DNA of 64,000 nt from Synechococcales cyanobacterium C42_A2020_086 (GTDB lineage: Bacteria; Cyanobacteriota; Cyanobacteriia; Elainellales; Elainellaceae). This document shows, piece after piece, positions 1 through 8,928 of the stretch (positions are counted from its first letter, which is position 1; each line of letters opens with the position of its first letter). The translations under genes were made by a program, and so were the position numbers. The stretch lies in the NCBI GenBank assembly GCA_015272325.1, contig JACYLU010000017.1, positions 1 to 64,000 on the forward strand, written 5' to 3'. The notes below the pieces were generated by a model that worked only from the letters and a program-made list of their open reading frames with translations, ran no database searches and was not told the origin of the DNA.

Positions 1-62
1 TCTCCCGTCCAGAGGTCGCCGCAGAACTCGCCAAAGCCTTGCGCCTTCCCGTTGAGGTGTAA
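1..62 (+). CDS. C-terminal end of a protein, cut by window start
   Basis: Frame 3 reads 19 residues ending ...LAKALRLPVEV and a TAA stop at 60-62, with coding-like composition. The rest of the gene lies outside the window, so the product cannot be named. It runs co-directionally into cysC about 110 bases downstream. The spacer holds two near-identical GGATCGATGT motifs (around 80 and 109). Confidence 0.45.
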   Translation, partial: SRPEVAAELAKALRLPVEV

Positions 63-172
63 ACTTGGCTCAGTACGGGATCGATGTGAGTCCTTTGTCG
101 GATACTGGATCGATGTCCACTGGGGAATGTCTTCCCCTTACTCAGTAATGTTCAGCGAAAACGAGGAAACCA

Positions 173-727
173 ATGCAACAACGTGGTGTAACACTCTGGT
201 TTACCGGATTGAGTGGTGCAGGTAAGACAACCATTACCCGCGCTGTAGAGGCTAAGCTGCGCGCAATGGGGTATGGCGTAGAAATCTTGGATGGAGACAT
301 TGTGCGCGAGAACCTGACCAAAGGACTGGGCTTCAGCAAAGAAGACCGGGACGAGAATATTCGTCGGATTGGCTTTGTCTCTCAACTGCTGACTCGCCAC
401 GGGGTCATTGTATTGGTGTCGGCCATCTCTCCATATCGGGCGGTGCGCGAAGAAGTGCGCCAAAAGATTGGTAATTTTGTAGAAGTGTTTGTGAATGCAC
501 CTCTGGCGGTCTGTGAAGAGCGCGATGTCAAGGGGCTTTACAAACGAGCCAGAGCCGGAGAAATCGCCAACTTTACCGGCATTTCCGATCCCTATGAACC
601 GCCAGTCAATCCTGAGGTAGAATGCCGCACCGACCTGGAAACTCTAGATGAGAGTGTAGCCAAGGTGCTTGCAGCTCTGGAAGAACTGGGCTATCTGCCC
701 AGCAATGCCAAGGCAACAGTTGCCTAA
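173..727 (+). CDS. cysC: Adenylyl-sulfate (APS) kinase
   Basis: Cytosolic kinase that phosphorylates adenosine 5'-phosphosulfate to PAPS in sulfate assimilation. The 184-residue protein has the usual single-domain length. Visible motifs are the P-loop GLSGAGKTT (residues 12-20), the DGD motif with following RENL (about 40-47), the [17 protein letters not shown]-type substrate loop, and [10 protein letters not shown], the family's phosphosulfate-binding segment. The ATG at 173 is preceded by a purine-rich AACGAGGAAACC stretch that works as a ribosome binding site. It appears monocistronic: the next gene is convergent. No ATP sulfurylase is adjacent. Confidence 0.93.
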   Translation: MQQRGVTLWFTGLSGAGKTTITRAVEAKLRAMGYGVEILDGDIVRENLTKGLGFSKEDRDENIRRIGFVSQLLTRHGVIVLVSAISPYRAVREEVRQKIGNFVEVFVNAPLAVCEERDVKGLYKRARAGEIANFTGISDPYEPPVNPEVECRTDLETLDESVAKVLAALEELGYLPSNAKATVA

Positions 728-944
728 TGCCAGCTGCTCCACTTGAGCCAACTCGAATTCGGTTTTAGTCTAATCACAACGTTTAGCCTGGAACGGCAGG
801 TGCCGATTGCCTCTCAAGCAGAAGCAGTCTGGACCTGCTTTTTTATCGGTTTCGCATTGGTTTCGCGCACTGGAGCGAGAGAAGGGATACCGCACACCGT
901 AATTCATTTGGGGCAAAGGTTTTGGGGCTGAGTTTTGCGAACGC

Positions 945-2501
945 CTAGGGACTGGGTGCTGCGGGCGTTTCTGGCGCGATCGGCTGAGCGGGGCTAGGCA
1001 ATCCGGGGATAGGAGTCGGAGCTGTGATCGCCGGCTGAACTGGACGCCCCAAAATGCTGGGATTGCCAGTGTCAAATACGCCGGCTACACAGGCAATCAT
1101 GTAGGTCGCTAAAGTGCCAGCAAACAGAGCTTTCCAGCCGAGGGCAGCAATTTCCCGCCGTCGTGAGGGTGCCAAGGCACTGATGCCTCCTACAAAGATA
1201 CCGACCGATGCCAAATGAGCAAAGCCAGACAGGGCATAGCTCACCATCAGCATTGCTCGATCGCTAATCACCCGGACCCCCTCTGGCAGAGCAGTGGCCA
1301 CCGCCAACGCCTGGTAGGAGGGAATCTCCGTTTGAAACAGCCGTTGCCCGATCAGCACCGACGACTGCCACACTTCTTCCCAATTCAGCGACACGCCGCT
1401 CAGCAGGGTTAGCGGTAAGAACAAAGCCCCTAGAATCGTTTGCAGAGTTATTACGCTAAACACATTGCCAATCGGTCGCAGGAAATTAATGTTTGAGTCG
1501 GCCAAGCTTGCCAACGCCACAAACAGTTGGTTCACCAGATAGACTAACCCCAGCACCGCAATCAGTACAGCCGCAATAGATGCAGCCATCCGCAGCCCGT
1601 CGAGGGCACCAGCAATAGTGGCGTCCATCGGATTGGTACGGGTGAGGGGATCCTCGATGGTGCCATCACCTAGTCCATCTGCCGCCAAACTCTCTGTGGT
1701 GGGAATGCCTCCGGCTGTCAGTGGCACCTCGGTTTCGGGCACTAGAATCTTGGACAGCACAAAACAGGCAGGGATAGCCATAATCGAAGCTGAGACCAAA
1801 TGCCCCAGAATGTTGGGAAACACCGGCCGGAGAAACGCAGTATAGATCGCTAGGGTAGAGGATGCGGCAGTTCCAAAACAGCAGGTGAGAATCGCGCACA
1901 ACTCGCTGCGGGTCATCCGAGACAAAAACGGACGCACTACGATTGCCGACTCAATGCCAACAAAAATATTGGCTGCCCCGCTTAGGGACTCAGCCCCACT
2001 GAGCCGCATCACGCTATAGAAAATCTTGGCGAAGAAAGTGGTGATCACCTGCAGAATCCCTAGGTTGTAGAGCAGCCCCACCAACGCCGAAAAGAAAATC
2101 ACGGCCGGCAATGCTCGAATCGCAAAAACAAAGTCGAACTGAATGCCACAAAAGCCTGCCACAACTTCACCGGCAGTGGTGGGTGGGCATACTCCTCCCG
2201 CTAGCGGAGCCAGCAGCAGCGACTCCTGTCCGGGAATAGGCACTAGAATCGGACCGAAGATAAATCGTGCTCCAGCATCGGCAGCATCAAAGACTACATT
2301 GAGCAGCGCACTCAGTACTTGCAGCCAGTCTCGGGTTCGCGGCACTACAAAGATCAGCACCCCCAGCAGGAGCTGCAGCACAATCCCCAAGATCACGACT
2401 CGCCAAGGGAAATATTTAGGATTGCGATTTTCTGAACAGAGCCAGGCAATTGCACACAGCCCAAAAATTCCAATCAGAGAAATGAGATTGAGAAAGCTCA
2501 T
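945..2501 (-). CDS. CNT-family (NupC-like) transporter with altered substrate-site motif
   Basis: Inner-membrane transporter of the concentrative nucleoside transporter fold, 518 residues, with many hydrophobic segments. The diagnostic region reads GAANIFVGIESAIVVRPFL then MTRSELCAILTCCFGTAASS, matching the CNT pattern of NIFxGQTEAPL...RPYL..MT.SE. A later SYALSGFAHLASVGIFVGGISALAP matches SYALCGFANFSS. The nucleobase-contacting GQTE is GIES here, and the Asn of GFANFSS is His, while the Glu of the NEF-like segment (QTEIPSY) is kept. The C-terminus is a Pro/Ala-rich tail. The fold is confident; nucleoside as substrate is not. Convergent with cysC and alone in its transcription unit. Confidence 0.8.
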   Translation of the reverse strand: MSFLNLISLIGIFGLCAIAWLCSENRNPKYFPWRVVILGIVLQLLLGVLIFVVPRTRDWLQVLSALLNVVFDAADAGARFIFGPILVPIPGQESLLLAPLAGGVCPPTTAGEVVAGFCGIQFDFVFAIRALPAVIFFSALVGLLYNLGILQVITTFFAKIFYSVMRLSGAESLSGAANIFVGIESAIVVRPFLSRMTRSELCAILTCCFGTAASSTLAIYTAFLRPVFPNILGHLVSASIMAIPACFVLSKILVPETEVPLTAGGIPTTESLAADGLGDGTIEDPLTRTNPMDATIAGALDGLRMAASIAAVLIAVLGLVYLVNQLFVALASLADSNINFLRPIGNVFSVITLQTILGALFLPLTLLSGVSLNWEEVWQSSVLIGQRLFQTEIPSYQALAVATALPEGVRVISDRAMLMVSYALSGFAHLASVGIFVGGISALAPSRRREIAALGWKALFAGTLATYMIACVAGVFDTGNPSILGRPVQPAITAPTPIPGLPSPAQPIAPETPAAPSP

Positions 2502-2768
2502 AGGTCAAGGGATGTCACAAAAGGGGGTAGCCCACAGCAGCTAGGGGCATAATATTATACCTACAGAGAATAGCCTAAAAAATCAGGTCTGAACCCTGAA
2601 TCGGCGAAAACACGGCACAAATATTTGTTGCAATGGTTATCGCAATGATGTTGCTAGCCTAGGTGTTGGCGAAACACAGCTCTAGTTGGCAGCAGGTGTC
2701 AGCTAGTTATCAGCCAGTTATCAACTAGTTGCCAGCTTGCCGCTGCAAGTCGCAAGTGTGTGTAGGAT
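2502..2768. other. Divergent promoter region
   Basis: Spacer between the CNT transporter (minus) and a small Cys-rich protein (plus), so it should hold both promoters. AT-rich TATTATA-like stretches lie near 2551. Near 2698-2735 there is a degenerate CAGCTAGTTATCAGCCAGTTATCAACTAGTT-type repeat cluster (units TAGTTATCA, CAGTTATCA, CTAGTTGCCA) that could bind a protein. I see no open frame or RNA gene. Confidence 0.4.
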
Positions 2769-3089
2769 ATGAATAACTACCTTGCTGAGTGTTGTGGCAT
2801 GGATGCATTTGCGCCGACTCCTCCCGACTGGACTCAAACTGCTGTTCACGCCCGGGAATTTTGCTGCCCTACCTGTCGGGCACTGCCTCTTGAAGCCGAA
2901 CAGGTTTGGGTGAACCGTCGCTCCCCTGTATTTACTGAAGATCACCGACGCAAGTGGCAAGAATTTTATCGCTGCCGGTGCCAGACTACGTGGTGGGCCT
3001 GGAGTAGCGATCGTCCTCCCAGCCCGTTCAAAAAACCAGACACCCCCGATTCCATCGACTTTCCTCGCGAAGATCGCAATTTGTTTTAA
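2769..3089 (+). CDS. Small Cys-rich conserved hypothetical protein
   Basis: A 106-residue soluble protein with no name I recognise. Cysteines are arranged as two CC/CxxC-type groups: CC near residues 9-10, CCPTC near 32-36, and CRC near 69-71, suggesting a metal-binding ribbon. The C-terminus is Pro- and Asp-rich. ATG at 2769 follows GTAGGATATGA, a reasonable ribosome binding site. Zinc or iron binding is inferred from cysteine spacing only. Downstream sequence after the stop is AT-rich (TTTAATTTAACGTTTAAATTTAACG) with palindromic TTTAAA repeats. Confidence 0.6.
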   Translation: MNNYLAECCGMDAFAPTPPDWTQTAVHAREFCCPTCRALPLEAEQVWVNRRSPVFTEDHRRKWQEFYRCRCQTTWWAWSSDRPPSPFKKPDTPDSIDFPREDRNLF

Positions 3090-3145
3090 TTTAACGTTTA
3101 AATTTAACGGGTCTGTTGCTGGGTTGGGAGAGCCATGAAGTAGAG

Positions 3146-3496
3146 ATGGCAGTGGTTCAATGGGTTTTGAGTTTTACCCGCAGCCCTGAGATCTACGGAG
3201 ATTTGGCTGTCCTGCTGCCGAGATTCCGATAATCTGCGGACGCTGCTAGACCTAGCAGCCGCTAAGACAGGAAGTGAGGCCGGTCCACAGCTTGGGAACG
3301 CGACAGTGCTCGTGGTGGATCGGTTCATCAGGGATGGAGTGCCGCATAGGAACTCGAGTGCAGCGACCTCCAGTTCATCTGCCAACAGGAATTTATTCAA
3401 CAGAAATTCAAGGTTTATGCTGGCGAGCGGCTGATCTGGCTCATGACTCAGGCAACCGCAGCAGTCCCAATGGCTTGTCTTACAGGGTATATCTGA
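3146..3496 (+). pseudogene. Decayed or frameshifted gene, unknown family
   Basis: Three coding-like segments follow one another in shifting frames. Frame 0 from ATG 3146 reads MAVVQWVLSFTRSPEIYGD and on to a stop at 3230. Frame +1 then reads DNLRTLLDLAAAKTGSEAG through VLVVDRFIRDGVPH. Frame 0 returns after a stop at 3347 and reads ELECSDLQFICQQEFIQQKF, then VYAGERLIWLMTQATAAV, to TGA at 3494. The two shifts compensate, so the intact length would be about 116 residues. Either two opposite indels in a dead gene or two sequencing errors would give this. I do not recognise the family. Confidence 0.5.
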
Positions 3497-3763
3497 TTGG
3501 TCTGAATAGTCTGTTATCTGCCTGCGGCTGGAATTAGTCTTTGAGGCAACGTCTGAGCAACGGATGAGCCAACGTCAAGATTTTATCCGGGTCACAGCTC
3601 GCCAAGGCTGATTGTTGAAATAAAGGCAGTCATCCGGCACACCGCAGCCCTCAATCGGTGATGCCCCGAGTTTTGCTGCCCTCGATTGCCCCTCAACTTC
3701 CCTGTTGATGAGAGTCCACTGCTTTGCTGTTGACTTCATCCCTTTTGCACAAGGATTTCATCC

Positions 3764-5224
3764 ATGGTTTTTGAGGTATCGCAAACTATTCATTCCGGAG
3801 TAGACAGTCAGACCGCTGCCCTGAATCCGGCACCAGTCGGTATCATGGCGGGTCTTCCCTTTGGGCAACCACGGGCAGGGCTAGGCACCACTCCCTTGGC
3901 TGGCGCTCGTCGCAGTCTGCAACTGACGGGCACTAATCAAGCTAACCGGCTGCTTGGCGGGCCAGGCGATGACCAGCTACGAGGTCGAGGAGGTGACGAT
4001 ATCCTGCGCGGTCTGTCCGGCAACGACCGACTGTGGGGCGAAGCTGGCCGCGACCTTTTGGAAGGTGGCAGGGGCAATGATATCCTGATCGGCGGCGGTT
4101 CCCGAGCTAGGGACCGAGGGCAGCGGGCGGTTCCCAGACGAACGGGTGATGTGTTGCTAGGTGGCGACGGCGACGATGTGCTGATCGGCGGTGCCCGCTT
4201 CGATCGGTTGACGGGCGGCAACGGTCGCGATCGGTTTGTGATCCAGGGTGGTATCCCCAGCGGGGCAGCAAACGCCATCACCCAAATTACCGACTTTACG
4301 AAGGGTCAAGATGTGATTCAGCTCGGAGGTGGGCTGAGCTTCGACAATTTGCAGATGGTTCAGGGCAGCGGATCGCAAGCCAATAGCACCCTGATCCAGA
4401 ACAAGCAAACGGGCGAAATTCTAGTGATGCTCCGAGGCATTCCCAGCAGCCGCCTTGAGCCGACCGATTTTGGCGGTGCGCTGCCTCCTCCTCCTTCCCC
4501 GGCTCCCCCTCCTGCTCCTGTTGCGCCCCCTAATCCCACACCACCCTCCATTCTGCCTGTAGCGGCGATCAGCCCCACGACGATCAAGTTTTCGCCTGAC
4601 AGCAGCGAAGCAGCCATTGCCGCTACCGGCGCAGCGCGAATTCAGCTAGGCAGCCAGACCATTTACATCGGCACTCAGCAGGTGACGAGCATCAACCAAA
4701 ACCCGATTATTGCCAGCTTTGATAGCAGCAACCCTAGTAATAACTGGGTACGCACCAACTATGAAGTGACTGGCACCGACGGGCGCGGCTATGGTTTGTT
4801 CTGGAGCGGCAGCCACCTGTATGGTGTATTTAGCGTAGACGGCACCCAGGGTACCCCCGACCAAGACTTCCGCCGGGTCAGCGGTGGAGCCAGTCAAGCT
4901 TGGTTGCGCAGCTATGGCAGCGGCGGTGGAGCGAAGGTGGCGGTGCTGGCCAGGCTCAACCCGGCCAACGGCGAAATGACGGAAGCTGCCTACCTGTCGG
5001 CGATTCTCAGCAATGGCAGGAGCAATAGCTTGGCCGTGACTGGGCTAACCGTCAACGAGGCAGGCAATATCGTGGTAAGTGCCCAATCCTACTTTGCACC
5101 TCGTCGTCCCGATGGTAAGCCAATGACGCAGACTACGCCGGGCAATTCTCCCTTTGACTACACGCTGGAAATTACGCCAGATCTAAAAACCGTGGTTCGC
5201 ACGGCCGCTGTTGGCTGGAGCTAA
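3764..5224 (+). CDS. RTX (haemolysin-type calcium-binding) repeat protein
   Basis: A 486-residue protein. About residues 60-160 hold glycine/aspartate nonapeptides of the GGxGxDxLxGG kind (for example GGPGDDQLRGRGGDDIL and GGDGDDVLIGG), which bind calcium in a parallel beta-roll. A short RDRFVIQGG...ITDFTKGQDVIQL segment closes the roll, as is typical. A Pro-rich linker (about 240-262) leads to a roughly 220-residue C-terminal domain, rich in beta strands, that I do not recognise. Such proteins are usually exported by type I secretion without a signal peptide, and none is seen; no secretion genes are adjacent. RTX in the N-terminal third rather than the C-terminus is less common. Confidence 0.75.
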   Translation: MVFEVSQTIHSGVDSQTAALNPAPVGIMAGLPFGQPRAGLGTTPLAGARRSLQLTGTNQANRLLGGPGDDQLRGRGGDDILRGLSGNDRLWGEAGRDLLEGGRGNDILIGGGSRARDRGQRAVPRRTGDVLLGGDGDDVLIGGARFDRLTGGNGRDRFVIQGGIPSGAANAITQITDFTKGQDVIQLGGGLSFDNLQMVQGSGSQANSTLIQNKQTGEILVMLRGIPSSRLEPTDFGGALPPPPSPAPPPAPVAPPNPTPPSILPVAAISPTTIKFSPDSSEAAIAATGAARIQLGSQTIYIGTQQVTSINQNPIIASFDSSNPSNNWVRTNYEVTGTDGRGYGLFWSGSHLYGVFSVDGTQGTPDQDFRRVSGGASQAWLRSYGSGGGAKVAVLARLNPANGEMTEAAYLSAILSNGRSNSLAVTGLTVNEAGNIVVSAQSYFAPRRPDGKPMTQTTPGNSPFDYTLEITPDLKTVVRTAAVGWS

Positions 5225-5273
5225 TGCCGGCATAGGCGTTGCTTCCTCGCTCAACGCGGCATCCAGAGCCAAA

Positions 5274-6539
5274 TCATCGGTTGAGCAACAGCAGTTTGCG
5301 CCGCAGCCAATCGAGAGCGCTGCAACTGCTCAGCCAGCGGATCAGCTCACGCCCTCGCGATCCAAATAGATAGCGCTGGCTTTCCACCTGATCAGACGGT
5401 CCAGCCAGACCAATGTAAACCAGACCCACGGGCTTGGTGGCGGTGCCGCCGTCGGGGCCAGCAATGCCCGTGATGCTTAGCCCCCAGGTCGTGCCGAGTC
5501 GCTGGCGAACTCCTGCGGCCATTTGCTGCGCTACGGCATCGCTAACCGCTCCTTGGCTGGCTAAGTCTGCATCGCGAACGCCCAGCAGATCGATCTTGAC
5601 TTGATTGTCGTAAGCGATGATGCCGCCTTTGAAGTAGGCAGAACTGCCGGGAACGGTTGTGATCAGCTCCCCAAGTCCGCCTCCAGTACAGGATTCTGCC
5701 ACGGCAAGCGTTTGCCCGCGCTGTTTTAGTAAATCGCCCAGCACCGAAGCGAGGGAATCCTCGTTTGCACCGTAATAGTCTAAACCAGCGAGATCCCGCA
5801 GCTGTTGCTCCACCGGCTGAATCAGAGCCATCGCTTCCGCCTCGGTGGCAGCCTTAGCCGAGATCCGCAGCCGGACTTCACCGTTGCCCGCATAGGGAGC
5901 CACCGTAGGATTCGTCAACTGCAATTGGGCGGCTGCCTTTTCAGCCAAGGAGGATTCTGCAATACCCCAGAAGCGCAACGTCCGGCTGTGGATAGTGGCT
6001 TGCCCCCAGCCTTGGCGACGCAAAAAGGGGACGGCTGTTTGGTGCCACATGATTTTCATTTCGCTGGGTACCCCTGGAAACGTCATTAAGGTTAACCCAG
6101 GGCGAGGCTGCCATAACATTCCCGGAGCACTGCCGGTTGGATTCGGCAAAATATCGGCTCCCTGAGGCAGCAGAGCTTGCTTGCGATTACTAGGCGACAT
6201 AACGCGCCCTCGCTGGGCATATTTTTGGGCAATATCGTCCAGAATTTCCGCCCGTTCAATCAGCGGTACTTGAAAAAAGTCAGCGATGGCTTCGGTGGTT
6301 AAGTCGTCGGGTGTTGGGCCTAAACCGCCGGTAAAAATCAGCAGTCGCGAACGCTCGCAGGCAATAGCCAGGGCTTTTTGGAAGCGCAGAATGTTATCGC
6401 CGACAACGGTTTGGTAATAATGGGGAATGCCCAGCCGCGCCAATTCTTGAGCAAGAAACTGGGCATTGGTGTTGAGAATTTCGCCAAGCAGTAGCTCAGT
6501 GCCTACAGAAATGATTTCGGCTGAATCGGTTTCGCTCAT
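5274..6539 (-). CDS. cinA: CinA family protein (nicotinamide-nucleotide amidase)
   Basis: Cytosolic protein of two domains: an N-terminal MoaB/MogA-like molybdopterin-binding fold (AEIISVGTELLLGEILNTN at the start, then TGGLGPTPDDLT) and a C-terminal NMN-deamidase domain (AVAESCTGGGLGELITTVPGSSAYFKGG...SITGIAGPDGGT). It recycles NMN and related pyridine nucleotides. I start at ATG 6539 (MSETDSAE) because the 20 residues that a start at 6599 would add are not family-like; this gives 421 residues, the usual cyanobacterial length. It is convergent with the RTX gene, about 50 bases away. Upstream lies the GlcNAc-1-P transferase on the same strand. Confidence 0.92.
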   Translation of the reverse strand: MSETDSAEIISVGTELLLGEILNTNAQFLAQELARLGIPHYYQTVVGDNILRFQKALAIACERSRLLIFTGGLGPTPDDLTTEAIADFFQVPLIERAEILDDIAQKYAQRGRVMSPSNRKQALLPQGADILPNPTGSAPGMLWQPRPGLTLMTFPGVPSEMKIMWHQTAVPFLRRQGWGQATIHSRTLRFWGIAESSLAEKAAAQLQLTNPTVAPYAGNGEVRLRISAKAATEAEAMALIQPVEQQLRDLAGLDYYGANEDSLASVLGDLLKQRGQTLAVAESCTGGGLGELITTVPGSSAYFKGGIIAYDNQVKIDLLGVRDADLASQGAVSDAVAQQMAAGVRQRLGTTWGLSITGIAGPDGGTATKPVGLVYIGLAGPSDQVESQRYLFGSRGRELIRWLSSCSALDWLRRKLLLLNR

Positions 6540-6667
6540 ATTGTGCTCATATGCAGAAAGGGGGAGAAACAAAGGTCCGACCATGGAACGGTCGCCCAAT
6601 CGACGCTACAGATTGCAAACGCAGTCTCCCTTCTGCTGGGTTTACTCTATCACCTGGTTAGCGCTGG

Positions 6668-7717
6668 CTACTGCTGCCGAGCCTGTTTGCTAACCTGCCA
6701 ACTGGTGTAGCTCAGCAAAATCGTTGCGCCAATGGCGTAGGCAAGCCCGCTAGGAATCCCTGAAAAGGCGAGAGCTAGACTGCCCACCCACAGCGTTAGA
6801 GTGTAGATAAACAGCACTGTTAACCGATGAGACAAGCCGGCCTGTAGAAGGCGATGGTGCAAATGCCGCTTATCGGCGATAAAGGGAGACTTGCCATGCC
6901 GCAGCCGATCCAAGATCACAGCCGACATGTCCAACAAGGGAACTGCCAAAATCAGGAACGGCAGCAGCACCGCAACCGTGGTGACGCTCTTCACCAAGCC
7001 AATCACTCCTACACCAGCCAAGGTAAAGCCCATGAAATAGGCACCGCCATCGCCCATGAAGATCTGCGCTGGATTGAAGTTGTATCGCAAAAAGCCCAGT
7101 GCTCCACCGGCCAAAGCAGCCACAATCAAAGCGGCGGCCGGCTGATTCATAAACAGACAGACAATCAGCATAATCACCGCGGCGATGCCCGATACCCCCG
7201 CCGCCAGTCCATCCAAGCCATCAATCCAGTTAATGGCATTGGTCATGCCAACCAGCCAAAGCACCGTTACCGGCAGGCTAATCCAAACTGGCAACACAAC
7301 TAAGCCCACCAAGGGAACCGTCAAGAACTCAATCTGCACGCCCGCTTGCCAGGCCAGGCTAGCCACCGCCACCTGTAGAAATAGACGCAGAAACGGCGAC
7401 AGATTAAACAAATCATCTGCCAAACCAATCAAAAAGAAAGCAAGGCCACCAATCGTGACACCCCAAATTTCGTATTCTTTATCAGGAGGTAGGATGCCAA
7501 AGCCCCCTACCCACCAAACCACCAGCAGGGCCGTCAGCGTTCCCAAAAAAATTGAGACACCGCCGAGACGGACCATCGGGCGCTGATGAATTTTTCGCCC
7601 GCCTGGGGGGTCATAATAGCCGCTCTGTAAGCCAATCGTTTTGACAATCGGCGTCGTCAGGAGCACGACCAGAGCCGAGATAATAAACGCAGCTAGATGG
7701 TAGGACTGAGGGGGCAT
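6668..7717 (-). CDS. Undecaprenyl-phosphate GlcNAc-1-phosphate transferase (WecA/TagO type)
   Basis: Integral membrane enzyme of the MraY/WecA family that moves a HexNAc-1-phosphate from UDP-sugar to a polyprenyl phosphate, starting a surface polysaccharide. Visible motifs: PGGRKIHQRP after the first helix, TNAINWIDGLDGLAAG (catalytic Asp pair), GDGGAYFMGFTL and the HLHHRLL loop that separates WecA/TagO types from MraY. About ten or eleven membrane segments. Start set at ATG 7717 (MPPQSYH), which gives 349 residues; the upstream alternative at 7756 adds residues unlike the family. The acceptor polysaccharide is unknown. Confidence 0.87.
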   Translation of the reverse strand: MPPQSYHLAAFIISALVVLLTTPIVKTIGLQSGYYDPPGGRKIHQRPMVRLGGVSIFLGTLTALLVVWWVGGFGILPPDKEYEIWGVTIGGLAFFLIGLADDLFNLSPFLRLFLQVAVASLAWQAGVQIEFLTVPLVGLVVLPVWISLPVTVLWLVGMTNAINWIDGLDGLAAGVSGIAAVIMLIVCLFMNQPAAALIVAALAGGALGFLRYNFNPAQIFMGDGGAYFMGFTLAGVGVIGLVKSVTTVAVLLPFLILAVPLLDMSAVILDRLRHGKSPFIADKRHLHHRLLQAGLSHRLTVLFIYTLTLWVGSLALAFSGIPSGLAYAIGATILLSYTSWQVSKQARQQ

Positions 7718-8297
7718 CAGAAAAAAATCTAGTGAGTGTAGAACGGATGGAACCAAGAACTAGGGAATGAGTCAGTTCTAATCTGCGCCATGACAACTGC
7801 ATTGAGGCAAATCTTTTGCCAGCAGCGCCGACATGAGGTTGATATAAGCGGAACCCATGCTGTGAAAGAGTATTGTTCACTCTTATGGATCACAACATGG
7901 AGATTAACCGCGTCTACCCGAAGATATTTTTAACACAGGATCTCAATTTGGCAACGCTAGATCCTGAGAATTCTGGAGTGCTGTAATGCTAGGTTTCAGC
8001 TTGTCTCAGTCGCTGAAATTGACTTCTCAGAAATTGACTTCTCAACCGCACGACTCCCTTCCTGAAACGATGGCGGTTCAGCCGATTAGGCTGCTGAGCT
8101 AGACAAGTAACCATTGGAAACCTCCTCACGCGCTCGCTTTGAATCTAATCGTAACGTATGAGGGGTACTCTTCCCAGGGACAGCCCTTCTCAGTGATAGT
8201 CGACAAGTAACGGTTTGAGCGGCATCACTCTACCCATCACTATCCATATATTCAATATATTCAATCGCTATTCAGTCCAGTAAACCCAATTCAAAAC
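7718..8297. other. Long intergenic region without a clear gene
   Basis: 580 bases between two minus-strand genes. It holds an exact tandem duplication of a 15-base unit AAATTGACTTCTCAG (8016-8030, then 8031-8045 with one change) and a 9-base tandem TATATTCAA (8247-8255, 8256-8264). Only a 34-codon frame beginning ATG 7884 is visible and it lacks family features. Promoter of the glycosyltransferase is expected near 7740-7900. Confidence 0.4.
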
Positions 8298-8615
8298 CTA
8301 ATTAGCACGATAGTCCAGCCGTCCAAAGGATTCACTGAGAGACATCCTTTCCAGGTCGGTTCGCGACCAGTCTTCGCTGAGACTCGACCATTCAATTGGG
8401 CTATAGCTTTCTTTTAAATAAGTGCGCTGAGCCATTTCGGACATGTAGCCCAGATAGTGACCCATCAAAAAGTAAACTGCCATCATCCCGGCTGCTGCGG
8501 TAGAGACCAGGAAACCTGCCAGCATCAGAGAGAATTCCCGATGCTGTACTGCCTCCTGCATTAGGTGCAGCGCCCAAGCGACTAAGCCAATTACCACAAC
8601 CAAGATAAAAATCAT
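8298..8615 (-). CDS. Small two-helix membrane protein, hypothetical
   Basis: 105 residues. Residues 1-16 (MIFILVVVIGLVAWAL) and about 28-53 (SLMLAGFLVSTAAAGMMAVYFLMG) form two membrane helices; the C-terminal 45 residues are polar and rich in Ser, Asp and Arg (SLSEDWSRTDLERMSLSESFGRLDY). I do not recognise the family. The ATG at 8615 sits inside a perfect inverted repeat (8614-8634), and no Shine-Dalgarno is seen, so translation control by structure is possible. Convergence or operon partners are absent: hisF is 300 bases downstream on the same strand. Confidence 0.6.
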   Translation of the reverse strand: MIFILVVVIGLVAWALHLMQEAVQHREFSLMLAGFLVSTAAAGMMAVYFLMGHYLGYMSEMAQRTYLKESYSPIEWSSLSEDWSRTDLERMSLSESFGRLDYRAN

Positions 8616-8634
8616 TCTTAAATATTTTAAGAAT
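8614..8634 (-). promoter_or_regulatory. Perfect 9-bp inverted repeat over a start codon
   Basis: Arms ATTCTTAAA (8614-8622) and TTTAAGAAT (8626-8634) are separated by TAT. The first arm overlaps the ATG (8613-8615) of the small membrane protein on the minus strand. It could be a repressor operator or an mRNA hairpin that hides the start. Confidence 0.45.
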
Positions 8635-8928
8635 CGTAATATTTACACATATTAACAAACTCTCAGGGAACTGTCTCTAGGTTTTCCTACCCAAGCAGCT
8701 ATTCAGCCCATAAAAGAATTTGAGAGGTTCCATAACCCTACCCTTTACTGTTCTCAAGTAGAATCAGCACTCACCTAGATGTAGAGTTCGTAATACTTCC
8801 TTGCCCTTGCCTACAGTGTATAGCGCATTTTCAGCCACAGCACAGGCAAATTGTAAAGCTCATCTATAGCTTTTCTCAGCAAAAGTCTCAGCAAAAGGCA
8901 GAGTAACCATGTTCAGCCTAACTTCTGC
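8616..8928. other. Intergenic region
   Basis: Between the small membrane protein and the end of hisF. Apart from the inverted repeat at its left edge it holds an exact 12-base tandem duplication TCTCAGCAAAAG (8874-8885, 8886-8897). No gene or RNA recognised. Confidence 0.35.

Noticed and set aside
142-463. Long frames on the minus strand over cysC
   Set aside because: They lie on the opposite strand of a well-supported gene and show no motif; shadows of cysC.
3104-3537. Minus and plus frames over the decayed gene at 3.1-3.5 kb
   Set aside because: Codon pattern and residue text follow the plus-strand broken gene instead.
7884-7988. 34-codon frame upstream of the glycosyltransferase
   Set aside because: No ribosome binding site and no recognisable protein text.
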